From Pseudomonas sp. UMAB-08 (lineage in GTDB: Bacteria; Pseudomonadota; Gammaproteobacteria; Pseudomonadales; Pseudomonadaceae): a stretch of 64,000 nt of DNA. The notes under the pieces are model-generated. The model saw only the letters and a program-made list of their open reading frames with translations, did no database searches and was not told the origin of the DNA. The position numbers and the translations under genes are program-made. The stretch spans positions 45,540 through 109,539 of the forward strand of contig NZ_LT607417.1 in NCBI RefSeq assembly GCF_900095225.1, in the 5' to 3' direction. Shown in pieces: positions 29,695-39,880 of this stretch (position 1 is the stretch's first letter; the number at the start of each line of letters is the position of its first letter).

Positions 29695-31197
29695 TTATTG
29701 AGCGGTCGGCATACTGAATTCGGGGCCGTTGGCGATGCTGTCGGGCCAGCGCTGCATCACGCTTTTGTAACGACTGTAGAAACGCAGTCCTTCTTCGCCA
29801 TAGGCGTGGTGATCGCCAAACAGCGAGCGCTTCCAGCCACCAAACGAATGCCAGGCCATCGGTACCGGAATGGGCACGTTGATCCCGACCATGCCGACCT
29901 TGATCGTGCGGGCAAAAGCGCGAGCAATGCCGCCGTCACGGGTGAAGCACGACACGCCGTTGCCAAATTCATGGGCATTGATCAGCGCCACCGCGCTGGC
30001 GAAATCTGCTACGCGGACGATGCCCAGCACCGGACCGAAAATTTCTTCTTTATAGATGCTCATTTCCGGCGTGACGTTATCGAACAGTGTGGCGCCGACA
30101 AAAAAGCCCTGCTCAGCGCCCGGCACCGTGAAGTGGCGTCCATCGACGAGCAGTTGCGCGCCCTGCGCCACACCCTGATCGATGAAGCCTTCGACCTTGG
30201 CCTTGTGCACGTCGGTCACCAGCGGGCCCATGTCGATGTCGCTCTGCATGCCGTTGCCGACCTTGAGCTGATCAATCCGTGGCAGCAGCTTTTCAATCAG
30301 ACGGTCCCCCACATCACCCACGGCCACCGCGATGGAAATCGCCATGCAGCGCTCGCCCGCCGAACCGTAAGCCGCGCCGATCAGTGCGTCGGCCGCTTGA
30401 TCCAGGTCGGCGTCAGGCATGACGATCATGTGGTTTTTGGCCCCGCCCAAAGCTTGTACACGCTTGCCCCGGGAAGTCCCTTGTTGGTAGATGTACTCGG
30501 CAATCGGCGTCGAGCCGACGAAAGAAATCGCCTCGATGTCCGGGTGTTGCAGCAAGCCGTCAACCGCTACCTTGTCACCCTGCACCACGTTGAACACACC
30601 ATCGGGCAGACCCGCTTCGGTGAGCAAACGCGCCATCAACAGGCTGGCCGACGGATCGCGTTCGGAAGGTTTTAGAATGAAAGCGTTGCCGGTAACCAGC
30701 GCCATGGGAATCATCCACAGCGGCACCATCACCGGAAAGTTGAACGGTGTGACCCCCGCACAAACGCCAAGTGGCTGACGCAGGTTCCAGTTATCGATGC
30801 CGCCACCGATGTTGTCGCTGAAATCGGTTTTCAACAGGCTCGGTGCACCACAGGCGAACTCGACGATTTCGATCCCGCGCGTCACTTCGCCCTTGGCGTC
30901 GGAGAACACCTTGCCGTGTTCGCGGCTGATGATTTCCGCCAGTTCGTCGTGGTGCTGATCAAGCAGCTCCTTGAACTTGAACATCACCCGCGCACGGCGC
31001 AGGGACGACTGGTCGGCCCAGGCCGGGAACGCCGCCAGCGCAGCAGCGACGGCCTCGTCCACGGTTTTCAAGGTTGCCAATGCAACCCGTGCCTGCACGC
31101 TGCCGGTCGCTGGGTTAAACACGTTACTGTATCGCTCGCTGGCGCCGTCTTGGACCTTGCCATTGATGTAATGGCCGATAACCGGGGACTCGCTCAT
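29695..31197 (-). CDS. iolA: CoA-acylating methylmalonate/malonate-semialdehyde dehydrogenase
   Basis: 500-residue aldehyde dehydrogenase (MmsA/IolA) that converts malonate semialdehyde to acetyl-CoA and CO2, the last inositol step. Motifs are [51 protein letters not shown] and the active-site Cys in [15 protein letters not shown]. The ATG at 31197 has AGGAG 7 bases upstream; a codon 10 residues further out does not. It lies between iolB and the REP pair. Confidence 0.93.
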   Translation of the reverse strand: MSESPVIGHYINGKVQDGASERYSNVFNPATGSVQARVALATLKTVDEAVAAALAAFPAWADQSSLRRARVMFKFKELLDQHHDELAEIISREHGKVFSDAKGEVTRGIEIVEFACGAPSLLKTDFSDNIGGGIDNWNLRQPLGVCAGVTPFNFPVMVPLWMIPMALVTGNAFILKPSERDPSASLLMARLLTEAGLPDGVFNVVQGDKVAVDGLLQHPDIEAISFVGSTPIAEYIYQQGTSRGKRVQALGGAKNHMIVMPDADLDQAADALIGAAYGSAGERCMAISIAVAVGDVGDRLIEKLLPRIDQLKVGNGMQSDIDMGPLVTDVHKAKVEGFIDQGVAQGAQLLVDGRHFTVPGAEQGFFVGATLFDNVTPEMSIYKEEIFGPVLGIVRVADFASAVALINAHEFGNGVSCFTRDGGIARAFARTIKVGMVGINVPIPVPMAWHSFGGWKRSLFGDHHAYGEEGLRFYSRYKSVMQRWPDSIANGPEFSMPTAQ

Positions 31198-31239
31198 GCC
31201 GCTGCTCCTCGCACTCAATTCAATCAATAAAAAACAGGA

Positions 31240-32049
31240 TCAAAGATCCAGCAGCCAGCTGTGCTGAGGATCGTTATGAAATTGCCAAACGCGCTTCGGC
31301 CCAGCCATGACGTTCAGGTAATAGGACGCGTAGCCATACGGCACACTGACCGGGTGATAACCCTTGGGTACGGTCACCAGATCGTTGTTTTCCACGGCCA
31401 TCGCCTGATCGATGCTGCGATCGTCGGTGTACACGCGCTGGAACACGAAACCCTGAGGTGGGTTGATCTGGTGGTAATAGGTTTCTTCCAGAAAGCTTTC
31501 GTGCGGCAGGTCGTCCTGATCGTGTTTATGCGGTGGATAACTCGACGAATGCCCGGATGGCGTGCGCACCTCCACTACCAGCAACGAATGCGCCGGCTCG
31601 GTATCGGGAAGGATGTCGCAGACATAACGGGTGTTGGCCGCCTTGCCACGCGTGCTGCGTTTCATGCTGTCTGGGGTGATCAAGCGCGCAGACAGGTTTT
31701 TCGTCACATCGCCAGGGGCCGCGCAGACCGCGACTTGTGCGGCGCTGAGCGCGGTGATCTGCGCTTGGCTATGAGGCGGCAGGTACACCGCAAACGGCGA
31801 TTTGTCTTCGAAGACCGACTTGCGATCTCCGATATTCTCCCACTGGAAACCACCCTGCCCCGGCGCCTCCCCCTTGATGCTGACCCGCCCACTGAGCAGG
31901 ACCAGACACAGCTCCTTGTCCCCGGCACTCACCGGCAGGCTTTCGCCGACCGTCAGACGATAGGCGGCGAAGCCCACGTACTCCAAAACGCCGGCCCCGA
32001 GTTCAACCATGGTGCGGCCTTCACGCTTGCTTTTGACCAACAGGTTCAT
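31240..32049 (-). CDS. iolB: 5-Deoxy-glucuronate isomerase
   Basis: 269-residue cupin enzyme that isomerises 5-deoxy-D-glucuronate to 2-deoxy-5-keto-D-gluconate. The metal site is visible as YPPHKHDQDDLPHESFLEE (His-His and Glu), followed by YHPVSVPYGYASYYLNVMAG. The ATG at 32049 overlaps the iolE stop by four bases and follows AAAGGAG. A longer upstream reading would lie inside iolE. Confidence 0.93.
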   Translation of the reverse strand: MNLLVKSKREGRTMVELGAGVLEYVGFAAYRLTVGESLPVSAGDKELCLVLLSGRVSIKGEAPGQGGFQWENIGDRKSVFEDKSPFAVYLPPHSQAQITALSAAQVAVCAAPGDVTKNLSARLITPDSMKRSTRGKAANTRYVCDILPDTEPAHSLLVVEVRTPSGHSSSYPPHKHDQDDLPHESFLEETYYHQINPPQGFVFQRVYTDDRSIDQAMAVENNDLVTVPKGYHPVSVPYGYASYYLNVMAGPKRVWQFHNDPQHSWLLDL

Positions 32050-32981
32050 TGTCCGGCGCTCCTTTTCTGAGCGCTGGTCAGCAGACCGCGCAACGTCTCG
32101 TAGCCTTTTTTGGCGTAGATGTAACTCGGGGCGACAGCCGGATCCTGCTCGGCCTCGACCACCAGCCAACCGCTGTAGTCCGCAGCCAACAGCACATCGA
32201 GCAACGCGGCGAAGTCGATATCGCCATCACCGGGCACGGTAAAGGTGCCGTTGATGATGCAGTCGGGGAAACTCCACAGGTTGTTGCGCGCCAGTTGCAC
32301 CACCGGCTTGCGCACGTCCTTGAAGTGCACGTGGCAAATGCGCTGTATGTGCTTTTTCAGCACCTGCAACGGCTCGCCGCCGCCCATGTAGCAATGGCCC
32401 GAATCGAACAACAGCCCAACTTCATTGCCGGTCAGGACCATCAACTTATCGATATCTTGCGGCGATTCGACGTAAGCACCCATGTGGTGGTGATAGGCCA
32501 GACGTACACCTTGGGACAAGGTGAAACGGGCCAGCTCGGTGAGTTTGTCGGCGTATTCCTGCCAGGCCTGATCGCTGTGAAATCGCGGCCGTTCAACCAG
32601 AGGGATGCGCTGGCCTTGAATCGAGTCAGCCACCTCGCCGTACACTAAAACCTTGGCGCCGTTTTCGGCGAGCAACTGAACGTGACCGGCGATGGACTCG
32701 ATTTCCTCCGCAACGGAACGCTGGGCCAGGCGGCTGGAGTACCAGCCAGACACCAGCGCCAGATTGTAAGGGCGCAACACGTCGCCGACACCCTTGGCGT
32801 CCTTGGGGAACTTGCCGTTGAGTTCGAAACCTTCGTAGCCGATCTCCTTGCCTTCGCTCAGGGCTGTGCTCAAGGGTGTTTCGCCGCCGAGGGCAGGCAG
32901 GTCGTCGTTGCTCCAGGAGATGGGATTAATGCCAATCCGGATCGCCGAAGGGCCAGAGGGAGAGCGCGTGGAAGCGGGCAT
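32046..32981 (-). CDS. iolE: Inosose dehydratase
   Basis: 311-residue TIM-barrel enzyme that dehydrates 2-keto-myo-inositol to the trihydroxycyclohexane-dione. It shows IRIGINPISWSNDDLPALGG, YEGFELNGKFP, AYHHHMGAYVE, LLFDSGHCYMGGG and VHFKDVR, the metal-binding residues of the xylose-isomerase-like fold. The ATG at 32981 has AAAGG 7 bases upstream; an earlier codon at 33005 lacks one. Confidence 0.93.
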   Translation of the reverse strand: MPASTRSPSGPSAIRIGINPISWSNDDLPALGGETPLSTALSEGKEIGYEGFELNGKFPKDAKGVGDVLRPYNLALVSGWYSSRLAQRSVAEEIESIAGHVQLLAENGAKVLVYGEVADSIQGQRIPLVERPRFHSDQAWQEYADKLTELARFTLSQGVRLAYHHHMGAYVESPQDIDKLMVLTGNEVGLLFDSGHCYMGGGEPLQVLKKHIQRICHVHFKDVRKPVVQLARNNLWSFPDCIINGTFTVPGDGDIDFAALLDVLLAADYSGWLVVEAEQDPAVAPSYIYAKKGYETLRGLLTSAQKRSAGQ

Positions 32982-33034
32982 GGCTGCACCTTTTTTTGTT
33001 TTCAACTGACAGATTTCAGATCACAGCGACGGCG

Positions 33035-34972
33035 TCAGGCTCGTGCCTCACGCCAGGACTCGATCAAGAGCACAAAGGTGCCTTGCACGCGGCTGATCAA
33101 GGTCGCGTCGTCGATTTCGCCGGCCATCCAGGCTCGACTTGGCTCCTGAAAGATCGTCCGCCCCACGGCAAAACCCCGGCAGCTGCTGCTGTGGCGAGCT
33201 TGTTTGAAGCCATTGGCCAACGCTTCAACAGGCGCGTTCAGGCCCAGCAGCACCACCCCTCGACAATAAGGATCACGCTCGCGGATCAACTCATCGAGTT
33301 GCTGCCAGACCTCAGCGGTCTGCGCTTCGATCTTCCACCAGGCCGGGAAAATCCCCAGGTTGTACAGGCGCTTCAGCGCGCGATAGAGCACGTCGGGATA
33401 GCTGGACGGATGATCTTTGGGTGGGATTATTTCTAATAGCAGTTCGTGCCCGCTGGCCTGTGCGGCCTGGTACAGCCCCATGAGCTGCGCCTCCTGCTCC
33501 AGACGCAGCAGCGGTTCGTCATCAGGATGAAACTGCACCAGGCATTTGATGATGTGTTCCTGAGGCCAGTTCAGCAGATTGCTGCCTATCGAACGACCAT
33601 GTTCGAACATCAGCGGCCGTGAGCCCTGCACCTCCACTGGGCGGGCGACCCACCAGCCACGGCCGGTCGCGGCGTTCAGTGAGTCCTGACCAAAACGCTG
33701 ATCAGCCAACAGCCCGACATCGGCTTCAATGCCCCGCTGTTTCAAATCGATGTCGACCCGCTCTACCGCCTGAATAAATAGCTGCTTGAGCTGACCAATG
33801 CTGCTCAGGTCACGACCGGCTTTCTGCGCCAGCTCCACCAGTTGCCCACGATGATCGAAGGCGAAAATAAACAGCTGCTTCCATTGCTTACGCGGCACGC
33901 TGACCTGATGCAGGCGCTGCAACACCGGGTCCTGATCCGGGCGAGTAATCGGCACTGGGCTGTTGAACAGATAATCGAGTTCCGCCACGGTCGGCATGGC
34001 GGGTGCGCAGGCATGCCGGGACACCACCAGTCCCCCGCAGGCATTGGCCAACTGGCAGCAACGCTCGTCGCTGGCATCGTTCAGCCAACCTTTCAGGTAG
34101 CCCGACATGAAGGCATCGCCGGCACCGAGAACGTTCAGTACTTCAACCCGCACGCCGGGGTAGATCGCGCCGTCTTCCAGACGGGCCGGAATCACCCCGT
34201 GAATCACCGTGCAGCCTTGCGGGCCGAGCTTGACCACCAGTGTCGCGGCCGTCAGACCCCGCACAGTGCGCAGGGCACTGACCAGATCGCTGGAACCGCC
34301 CGCCATCAAAAACTCTTCTTCTGTACCGACGATCAGGTCGAAGCGCGGCAGAATGCGCTGCACATGCTGGCTGACCTTTTGATCGGCGACGAACCGGGTT
34401 TCGCCGTCGGACTTGCCTGCCAAACCCCACAGCACCGGGCGGTAGTCAATATCGAGGATGCGTTTGACGTTGTGTTTTTCGGCGTAATCCAGTGCCTGGC
34501 TACTGGCCTTGAACACCTGATCAGTGGAGAAATGGGTACCGGTGATCAACAGGGCTTTGCTGGAGGCGATCAGCGCTTCACTGACGTCTTCGCTGCGCAG
34601 CGCCATGTCCGCGCAGTTTTCGCGGTAGAACACCAAAGGGAAGGTTTCGCGGTCCTTGAGGCCCAGCAGAACCAGGGCAGTCAAGCGCTCCGGATCGACC
34701 TTGACCCCGCTGACGTCACATCCTTCCCGGACCAGGGATTCGAGCAGGAAGCGGCCCATATGGTCGTCGCCGACCCGGCTGAGCATGGCGGATTTAAGCC
34801 CCAAACGAGCCGTGCCAAAGGCGATGTTCGCCGACGAGCCACCGAGGTATTTGGCAAAACTGCTGACATCCTCCAGCCGCGCACCGACCTGCTGCGCATA
34901 AAGATCGACGCCGAGGCGTCCGAGGCAAATCAGATCCAATTGACGCCCACTGGCAAAACGAGTCTGGCCCAT
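33035..34972 (-). CDS. iolC: Bifunctional 5-dehydro-2-deoxygluconokinase / DUF2090 aldolase-like protein
   Basis: 645-residue fusion. Residues 10-330 are a PfkB-family kinase (YLGGSSANIAFGTARLGL near the N-terminus, VLNVLGAGDAFMSGYLKG with the catalytic Asp) that phosphorylates 2-deoxy-5-keto-gluconate. Residues about 345-640 are the DUF2090 domain (FAFDHRGQLVELAQKAG...LLEIIPPK...GIFPAWWKIE), a class-I-aldolase-like barrel that probably cleaves the product, replacing a separate iolJ. AGGAG precedes ATG. It is the first gene of the iol block and divergent from iolR. Confidence 0.92.
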   Translation of the reverse strand: MGQTRFASGRQLDLICLGRLGVDLYAQQVGARLEDVSSFAKYLGGSSANIAFGTARLGLKSAMLSRVGDDHMGRFLLESLVREGCDVSGVKVDPERLTALVLLGLKDRETFPLVFYRENCADMALRSEDVSEALIASSKALLITGTHFSTDQVFKASSQALDYAEKHNVKRILDIDYRPVLWGLAGKSDGETRFVADQKVSQHVQRILPRFDLIVGTEEEFLMAGGSSDLVSALRTVRGLTAATLVVKLGPQGCTVIHGVIPARLEDGAIYPGVRVEVLNVLGAGDAFMSGYLKGWLNDASDERCCQLANACGGLVVSRHACAPAMPTVAELDYLFNSPVPITRPDQDPVLQRLHQVSVPRKQWKQLFIFAFDHRGQLVELAQKAGRDLSSIGQLKQLFIQAVERVDIDLKQRGIEADVGLLADQRFGQDSLNAATGRGWWVARPVEVQGSRPLMFEHGRSIGSNLLNWPQEHIIKCLVQFHPDDEPLLRLEQEAQLMGLYQAAQASGHELLLEIIPPKDHPSSYPDVLYRALKRLYNLGIFPAWWKIEAQTAEVWQQLDELIRERDPYCRGVVLLGLNAPVEALANGFKQARHSSSCRGFAVGRTIFQEPSRAWMAGEIDDATLISRVQGTFVLLIESWREARA

Positions 34973-35094
34973 GCTGGCTCCTGTTATTTTTATCAGCCTG
35001 CGTTGCGCGCCGAGGTTGCGCGAAACGCTCTTGGTGGGTGCAGACTAGAACGTCTACCGGCGCCGATCAATATTTATTCTATAAAATATTTATG

Positions 35095-35110
35095 TGGAAT
35101 ATTTTTTCCA
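35095..35110. promoter_or_regulatory. IolR operator between iolC and iolR
   Basis: TGGAA-N6-TTCCA at 35095-35110 contains GGAA-N6-TTCC, the site described for the RpiR-type IolR of Sinorhizobium meliloti. It lies in a very AT-rich stretch between the divergent iolC and iolR starts, where one protein could control both directions. Confidence 0.72.
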
Positions 35111-35260
35111 ATATGCTTTGGTGTAATGGCACTTCGTGCTAAACAGGCGAGGATATAACTCGTAACCCCCTGTAAACTGCGCAGTCTATTGTCAGGGGCA
35201 CAGAGCCGGTTCTTTCGGCGCGCAATGCCTTATAAGAGCAAGCCAGAAGGATTGAATCGT

Positions 35261-36169
35261 ATGCCCAGCACTGATCAGCACCCGTTGCCCGAAAACAGCG
35301 CCGACACGCCTCCAGCGAACGCCGAAGGTCTGCTCAAGCTGATCACCGCTGAATACGAAAACCTGCCGCGCCAGCTCAAGCGCATCGCGACCTACATGAG
35401 CCAGCAAAGCGACCGGATCATGGTCGACCGCATCAGCGATATCGCCCGCGAATGCGAAGTGCATCCATCGGCCATCGTGCGTTTTTCCCAGCGGTTCGGT
35501 TTCAGTGGCTTCAGCGAAATGCAGGCGCTGTTTCGCGAGGCCTATACCCACAAGACCACCCCGGTTCAGAACTACCAGCAGCGCATTCGCAGCATGATCG
35601 CCAACAAGTCGCAGAAAGCCAGCGGCGGCGATCTGGCACGTGACTGTGTGAATGCCACGCTGTCCGGGCTGGAGCGCCTGGGCGCAGAACTGGATGACGA
35701 AGCCTTCGACAAAGCGGTTGATCTGGTGGTCAACGCCGACAATATCTATGTGGTCGGTGTACGCCGGTCCTTCGCGGTCGCCGACTACCTGGTGTACAAC
35801 CTGCAGCACACCGACAAGCGTATCCACCTGATCTCAGGCCTGGGCGGCAGCTATCGCGAACAAATGCGCAGCGTGCGCGCCAACGACCTGGTCATCGCCA
35901 TCAGCTTCACGCCCTATGGCAAAGAAACCCAACACTGCCTGCGTATCGCCCAGCACAATCAAGCCAAGACCCTGATCATTACCGACAGCAACCTCTCCCC
36001 CTTGGCCAAACGCGCCAACGCAATATTGCTGGTCAACGAAGGCAGCTCCTTCGCCTTTCGCTCCCTGAGCGCAACGCTGTGCTTGTGCCAGGCGTTATTC
36101 ATCGCCGTGGCTTATCGGCTGGAGCTGAAAGTCGATCAGATACATGAACAGGTAGGGTTTGAGGATTAG
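35261..36169 (+). CDS. iolR: RpiR-family regulator of inositol catabolism
   Basis: 302-residue transcription factor with an N-terminal RpiR helix-turn-helix (LKRIATYMSQQSDRIMVDRI...ECEVHPSAIVRFSQRFGFSG) and a C-terminal SIS sugar-phosphate domain (NIYVVGVRRSFAVADYLVYN, DLVIAISFTPYGKETQ). Known relatives repress iol genes and respond to a phosphorylated intermediate made by IolC. AGAAGG lies 10 bases before this ATG; codons at 35189 and 35225 have no such site. It is divergent from iolC with an operator in between. Confidence 0.88.
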   Translation: MPSTDQHPLPENSADTPPANAEGLLKLITAEYENLPRQLKRIATYMSQQSDRIMVDRISDIARECEVHPSAIVRFSQRFGFSGFSEMQALFREAYTHKTTPVQNYQQRIRSMIANKSQKASGGDLARDCVNATLSGLERLGAELDDEAFDKAVDLVVNADNIYVVGVRRSFAVADYLVYNLQHTDKRIHLISGLGGSYREQMRSVRANDLVIAISFTPYGKETQHCLRIAQHNQAKTLIITDSNLSPLAKRANAILLVNEGSSFAFRSLSATLCLCQALFIAVAYRLELKVDQIHEQVGFED

Positions 36170-36251
36170 GGTCGAGCAACGGCCGACAGGTCCAGGGCAC
36201 CCGTTATTCGCAACCTATCCAAAACAACAGCATGCAATTCAAACGAATATA

Positions 36252-36281
36252 AGTTGTACAAAAATAAAATTATGTACAACT
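36252..36281. promoter_or_regulatory. Inverted repeat upstream of the BdlA-like gene
   Basis: AGTTGTACA (36252-36260) and TGTACAACT (36273-36281) form a perfect 9-bp inverted repeat with a 12-base AT spacer. It ends 28 bp before TATGAT (36309), a good -10 box, so it overlaps or abuts the -35 region. The binding protein is unknown. Confidence 0.5.
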
Positions 36282-36414
36282 AGTTACAGCTTTTTAGACC
36301 AAAATACGTATGATGGCCTTCTAGCATAACCCCATGTAAGAGGGCTTCTGTTCGCCACATTGGCTACGGACCAGGCGCTTTTACTCATGCCTTTTTTCCT
36401 GAGCCAGGTGCAGC

Positions 36415-37734
36415 ATGCTATTTTCGTCACGTAAAAAAGCTATACAGGATTTGCAGCAAATCATTGCCCAGCAAGCCAGTCTGCTGCAGGCCATCGACCG
36501 CTCCATGGCGATCATCGAGTTCGACTTGAACGGCATCGTGCTCAGCGCCAACGACAATTTTCTCAGCACCCTGCGTTATCGACGAGAGGGTGTGATCGGT
36601 AAAGAACACCGATTGTTCTGCACTTACGAATACGGTCAAAGCGACGAATACACGCAGCTGTGGTCACGTCTGCGGGCGGGGGATTTTGTGTCCTCGACCT
36701 TTCGCCGCGTCGCAGGCGATGGGCAACCGGTCTGGCTCGAAGCCAGTTATAACCCGGTCAAGGACGCCACGGGCAAGGTGGTGAAAGTCGTCAAATATGC
36801 CCTGGACGTCACTCAGAAAGTCCAATTGGAAGCTGAAGCACGCAACAAGCTTCAGGCCATCGATCGCGCCATGGCAGTGATCGAGTTCGATCTGGATGGA
36901 CGCGTTCTCGCCGCCAATGGAAACTTCCTGAAACTGGTGGGCTACACCCTGACTGAACTGCTAGGCAAGCATCACCGAATGCTGTGCCCGCCCGAAATGA
37001 TCAACAGTGATGAGTACGCGGATTTCTGGCGACGCTTGAACACCGGTGAATTTTTCAGTGGCCAATTCAAGCGGGTTGGCAGGCGCGGCCAGACCCTCTG
37101 GATGGAGGCCAGTTACAACCCGGTGTATGACGCCAGCGGCAAATTGTGGAAGGTGGTCAAATTTGCCTCCGATATCACCGCACGCATCGAACAACATGAA
37201 CAGGATGCCCGTAGCGCCGCGCAGGCGTTTCACATCTCGGTCGAGACACAGAAAGTTACCGAGCAAGGCTCACAAGTGATTCAGCAGGCCGCCATTGAGA
37301 TGCGTCAGATATCCCTGAACATCGAGGACTCCTCCCGGATCATCACCCAGCTGGGCGAACGCTCGGACCAGATCAGCGCCATCGTTAATACCATCCGCAG
37401 CATCGCCGACCAAACCAATTTACTGGCCCTCAACGCAGCCATTGAAGCCGCGCGGGCCGGGGATCAGGGGCGAGGTTTCGCAGTGGTTGCCGACGAAGTC
37501 CGGCAACTGGCAGGACGTACCAGTCGCTCCACCGCAGAAATATCAGACATGATTCAGGTGATCCAGAGTGAGACACAGCTGGCCATCGACAGCATGAACA
37601 ATACCCGGGCCACCGCCGCCAAAGGTGTTGAACTGGCCGATCAGGCTGGAGCGGTCATTGTGCAAATCAGCGACGGTACAAGCCACGCCGTGGATGCCGT
37701 GCGGATGTTTGCTCATCAGGATGTGGCGCGCTGA
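36415..37734 (+). CDS. Soluble chemoreceptor with two PAS domains (BdlA-like)
   Basis: 439-residue cytoplasmic protein without membrane segments: PAS domain 1 (about 20-130), PAS domain 2 (about 145-255), then a short MCP signalling domain ([21 protein letters not shown]...[14 protein letters not shown]). This is the layout of BdlA, which controls biofilm dispersion in P. aeruginosa in response to redox and carbon changes. The two PAS repeats are near-duplicates ([15 protein letters not shown] and [15 protein letters not shown]). AGGTG precedes ATG. An Aer-like energy receptor is the alternative. Confidence 0.83.
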   Translation: MLFSSRKKAIQDLQQIIAQQASLLQAIDRSMAIIEFDLNGIVLSANDNFLSTLRYRREGVIGKEHRLFCTYEYGQSDEYTQLWSRLRAGDFVSSTFRRVAGDGQPVWLEASYNPVKDATGKVVKVVKYALDVTQKVQLEAEARNKLQAIDRAMAVIEFDLDGRVLAANGNFLKLVGYTLTELLGKHHRMLCPPEMINSDEYADFWRRLNTGEFFSGQFKRVGRRGQTLWMEASYNPVYDASGKLWKVVKFASDITARIEQHEQDARSAAQAFHISVETQKVTEQGSQVIQQAAIEMRQISLNIEDSSRIITQLGERSDQISAIVNTIRSIADQTNLLALNAAIEAARAGDQGRGFAVVADEVRQLAGRTSRSTAEISDMIQVIQSETQLAIDSMNNTRATAAKGVELADQAGAVIVQISDGTSHAVDAVRMFAHQDVAR

Positions 37735-37922
37735 AAAAAGAGCGATTCAGCACCGCTAACCTGCCCCGCTCATCGGTTGCTTATCTTATTCGTTAAACCT
37801 TTTCGAGCGCATGACTTCCAATCCTTAGCGAGGCGCCAGGACCTCGCCACAGCACGCATCCATAGAGCGTGATCGTTTAGCCTTTCTGAGCCTTGTTGTT
37901 TATCCGTCTGAGGTATTCAAGC

Positions 37923-38429
37923 ATGAAGCTCTCTTCTTCTGTCTTTCGAGCGACCGGTTTTGCGCTGTTACTCGGCATGGCCTGCGTGCCTGCCTATGCA
38001 GCTTCCCCGGCGGTCTTCGTTGACCACGCCTCGGCCAAAAGCATGGCGGAAATCCAGACCAGCCAACTGGCGCTGGAAAAGAGCCAATCCGAGGACGTGA
38101 AAAACTTTGCTCAACAGATGATTAAGGACCATACCGACGCCAACCAGAGACTGGCCACCGTCGCTAAAGCGTTGAAGGTACCGCTGGCGCGCGAAACCGA
38201 GCTGATGGATCGGGCCAAGAACATGATTCTTCAATACCGCGGCGCATCGTTCGACAACGCCTACGCCAACAACCAAGTGAAGGCGCATGAGGTCATTATC
38301 CAGTTGTTTGAAGATGAAATAAGGACGTCGCAGACGCCTGCACTCTCTGCCTTCGCCAAAGAGACATTACTCATGTTGCAGGAGCACCTGAAAATGGCGA
38401 AACAGCTCCAGGCTAAATACAACCAGTGA
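37923..38429 (+). CDS. DUF4142 family periplasmic protein
   Basis: 168-residue secreted helical protein with a signal peptide (residues 1-26, ending CVPAYAA) and the DUF4142 pattern: EIQTSQLALEKSQSEDVKNFAQQMIKDHTDANQRL, the ferritin-like four-helix fold. The ATG at 37923 follows TGAGG and starts the signal peptide; an upstream codon at 37893 is not supported. Function unknown. Confidence 0.87.
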   Translation: MKLSSSVFRATGFALLLGMACVPAYAASPAVFVDHASAKSMAEIQTSQLALEKSQSEDVKNFAQQMIKDHTDANQRLATVAKALKVPLARETELMDRAKNMILQYRGASFDNAYANNQVKAHEVIIQLFEDEIRTSQTPALSAFAKETLLMLQEHLKMAKQLQAKYNQ

Positions 38430-38478
38430 ACTAGACCCGGTGTGCCCCTCACAGCCAAACCGTGCACGCCATGTGGCC

Positions 38479-39126
38479 CTATTCAACAGGGTCAAGCGCG
38501 GTCGAAGCCCTCTTCGCCTTCTCTCGACTGCCGCAGATACTCATCTGGCACCAGCGTCGACGACCATTTTTCGAGGTGTCGAGAAACAGCCAGTCGCAGG
38601 CGTGGGTTGAACAGAGTTTGAGCCGGGCCAACTCCGGAGATGTCAATAATGAAGCCGCCTGCACCGCCAAGCGACCGATCAGGCTTGCCATCATTTCTTC
38701 CAGCGTATTGCTACGACACCACCCCCATAGCGTAGCGCCCTCCACTGACTCCAATTGATGGTAAGGCGCTGCATCCACCAAGGCTTTATTGAGGGAAGCA
38801 AGGGCTGCGGGAGTTATCCGTTGCCCCTCGGCAATAGGGAAGAATAATTTATACAGCTGTTCGCGAAACGCGATCAGCTGCTGATAAGCACCGTTCTGCT
38901 CATAAGACGAAGCCGGCATCAATGTCAGAAAATGGTCGCGTTCGGCCGTACTGATCAAGTTCGCATGTTGAAACCAATAGATGATGTCTTCCAGGGTCAA
39001 CAAGCTTTCGGCAACTTCGCTCAATGACGTTGCTGGTCGGCGACCATTGCAAGTGTTTAAAAAATCCAGCACCGCCATACCCCCCACCAAGCGAAGCGAC
39101 TGTATCCTCATGAGACGAAGAGGCAT
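38479..39126 (-). CDS. CGNR zinc-finger / ABATE-domain protein
   Basis: 215-residue protein. The N-terminal half is the stress-linked ABATE domain (GGMAVLDFLNTCNGRRPAT...). The end holds the CGNR-type zinc finger (LCSTHACDWLFLDTSKN, then RRWCQMSICGSREKA, with CGSR in place of CGNR). Such proteins are putative transcriptional regulators. AGGAG lies 6 bases before ATG. It follows the APS-kinase gene by 100 bp on the same strand and could belong to that transcript or regulate it, but that is not shown. Confidence 0.8.
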   Translation of the reverse strand: MPLRLMRIQSLRLVGGMAVLDFLNTCNGRRPATSLSEVAESLLTLEDIIYWFQHANLISTAERDHFLTLMPASSYEQNGAYQQLIAFREQLYKLFFPIAEGQRITPAALASLNKALVDAAPYHQLESVEGATLWGWCRSNTLEEMMASLIGRLAVQAASLLTSPELARLKLCSTHACDWLFLDTSKNGRRRWCQMSICGSREKAKRASTALDPVE

Positions 39127-39226
39127 GGCGAACTCCTGTCACTATTAAAAAAACAATAATGACAGAGAATAACGGCTTGCCCATTATTTTAGACGGAGCG
39201 TTCTAATGTTATGCCGAACGGCTCGA

Positions 39227-39838
39227 TCAGCCCCGCAGACGCGTGCACATCCATGACACGATGATATCCACTGCCTCCTCGACGGTCACACAATCAGACG
39301 GTATATACAGTTCAGGGCATACCGGCGCCTCATAAGGCGAGTCAATCCCTGTGAAGTCACGAAGCTGTCCGCTCCTGGCTTTGCGATACAGCCCTTTGGG
39401 GTCTCGCGCCTCGACCACGCTCAAGGGCGCATCGACAAACACTTCGACGAATCGATCATTGCCAATGATCGAGCGAGCGTGATGACGTGAGGCCGAGGTC
39501 GGTGAGATCAGCGCCACAATAACCAGTAATCCCGCATTGACCATGAGTGCCGCAACTTCGGCAACACGACGAATATTCTCAAAGCGGTCATCCAGGGTAA
39601 ATCCCAAATCTTTGCACAGACCGGTCCTGAGCGAGTCACCGTCGAGAACGCAAGAGGGACAACCGGCAGACTGGAGCACGCTGTACAACGCACCCGCAAT
39701 AGTCGATTTCCCTGAAGCCGACAAGCCGGTTAACCACACGACAACGGAGGCCTGTTTGAAGTCGGTAATGTCCGGCTCGCTAACGGTGGAGGAAAAAAAG
39801 TTAAAGGTCGAAGTTGAGCCCACGCACTGAGTTTTCAT
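39227..39838 (-). CDS. cysC: Adenylylsulfate (APS) kinase of the sulfation operon
   Basis: 203-residue CysC that phosphorylates APS to PAPS, the sulfate donor for sulfotransferases. Motifs are Walker [12 protein letters not shown] (about 37-47), [26 protein letters not shown], and the lid [24 protein letters not shown]. It is a stand-alone kinase next to a sulfotransferase gene; Pseudomonas usually carries its housekeeping APS kinase fused to CysN. It is the last of eight co-oriented genes, 42 bp after the MFS gene, and probably supplies PAPS for the pathway. Confidence 0.9.
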   Translation of the reverse strand: MKTQCVGSTSTFNFFSSTVSEPDITDFKQASVVVWLTGLSASGKSTIAGALYSVLQSAGCPSCVLDGDSLRTGLCKDLGFTLDDRFENIRRVAEVAALMVNAGLLVIVALISPTSASRHHARSIIGNDRFVEVFVDAPLSVVEARDPKGLYRKARSGQLRDFTGIDSPYEAPVCPELYIPSDCVTVEEAVDIIVSWMCTRLRG

Positions 39839-39880
39839 GACGCACCGTCCCTGGTTTAGAGGTCAATCATTCGTAATGGA

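Noticed and set aside
33842..35158. Long open frame (438 codons) on the plus strand
   Set aside because: Antisense to iolC and its promoter; composition is that of a mirrored gene.
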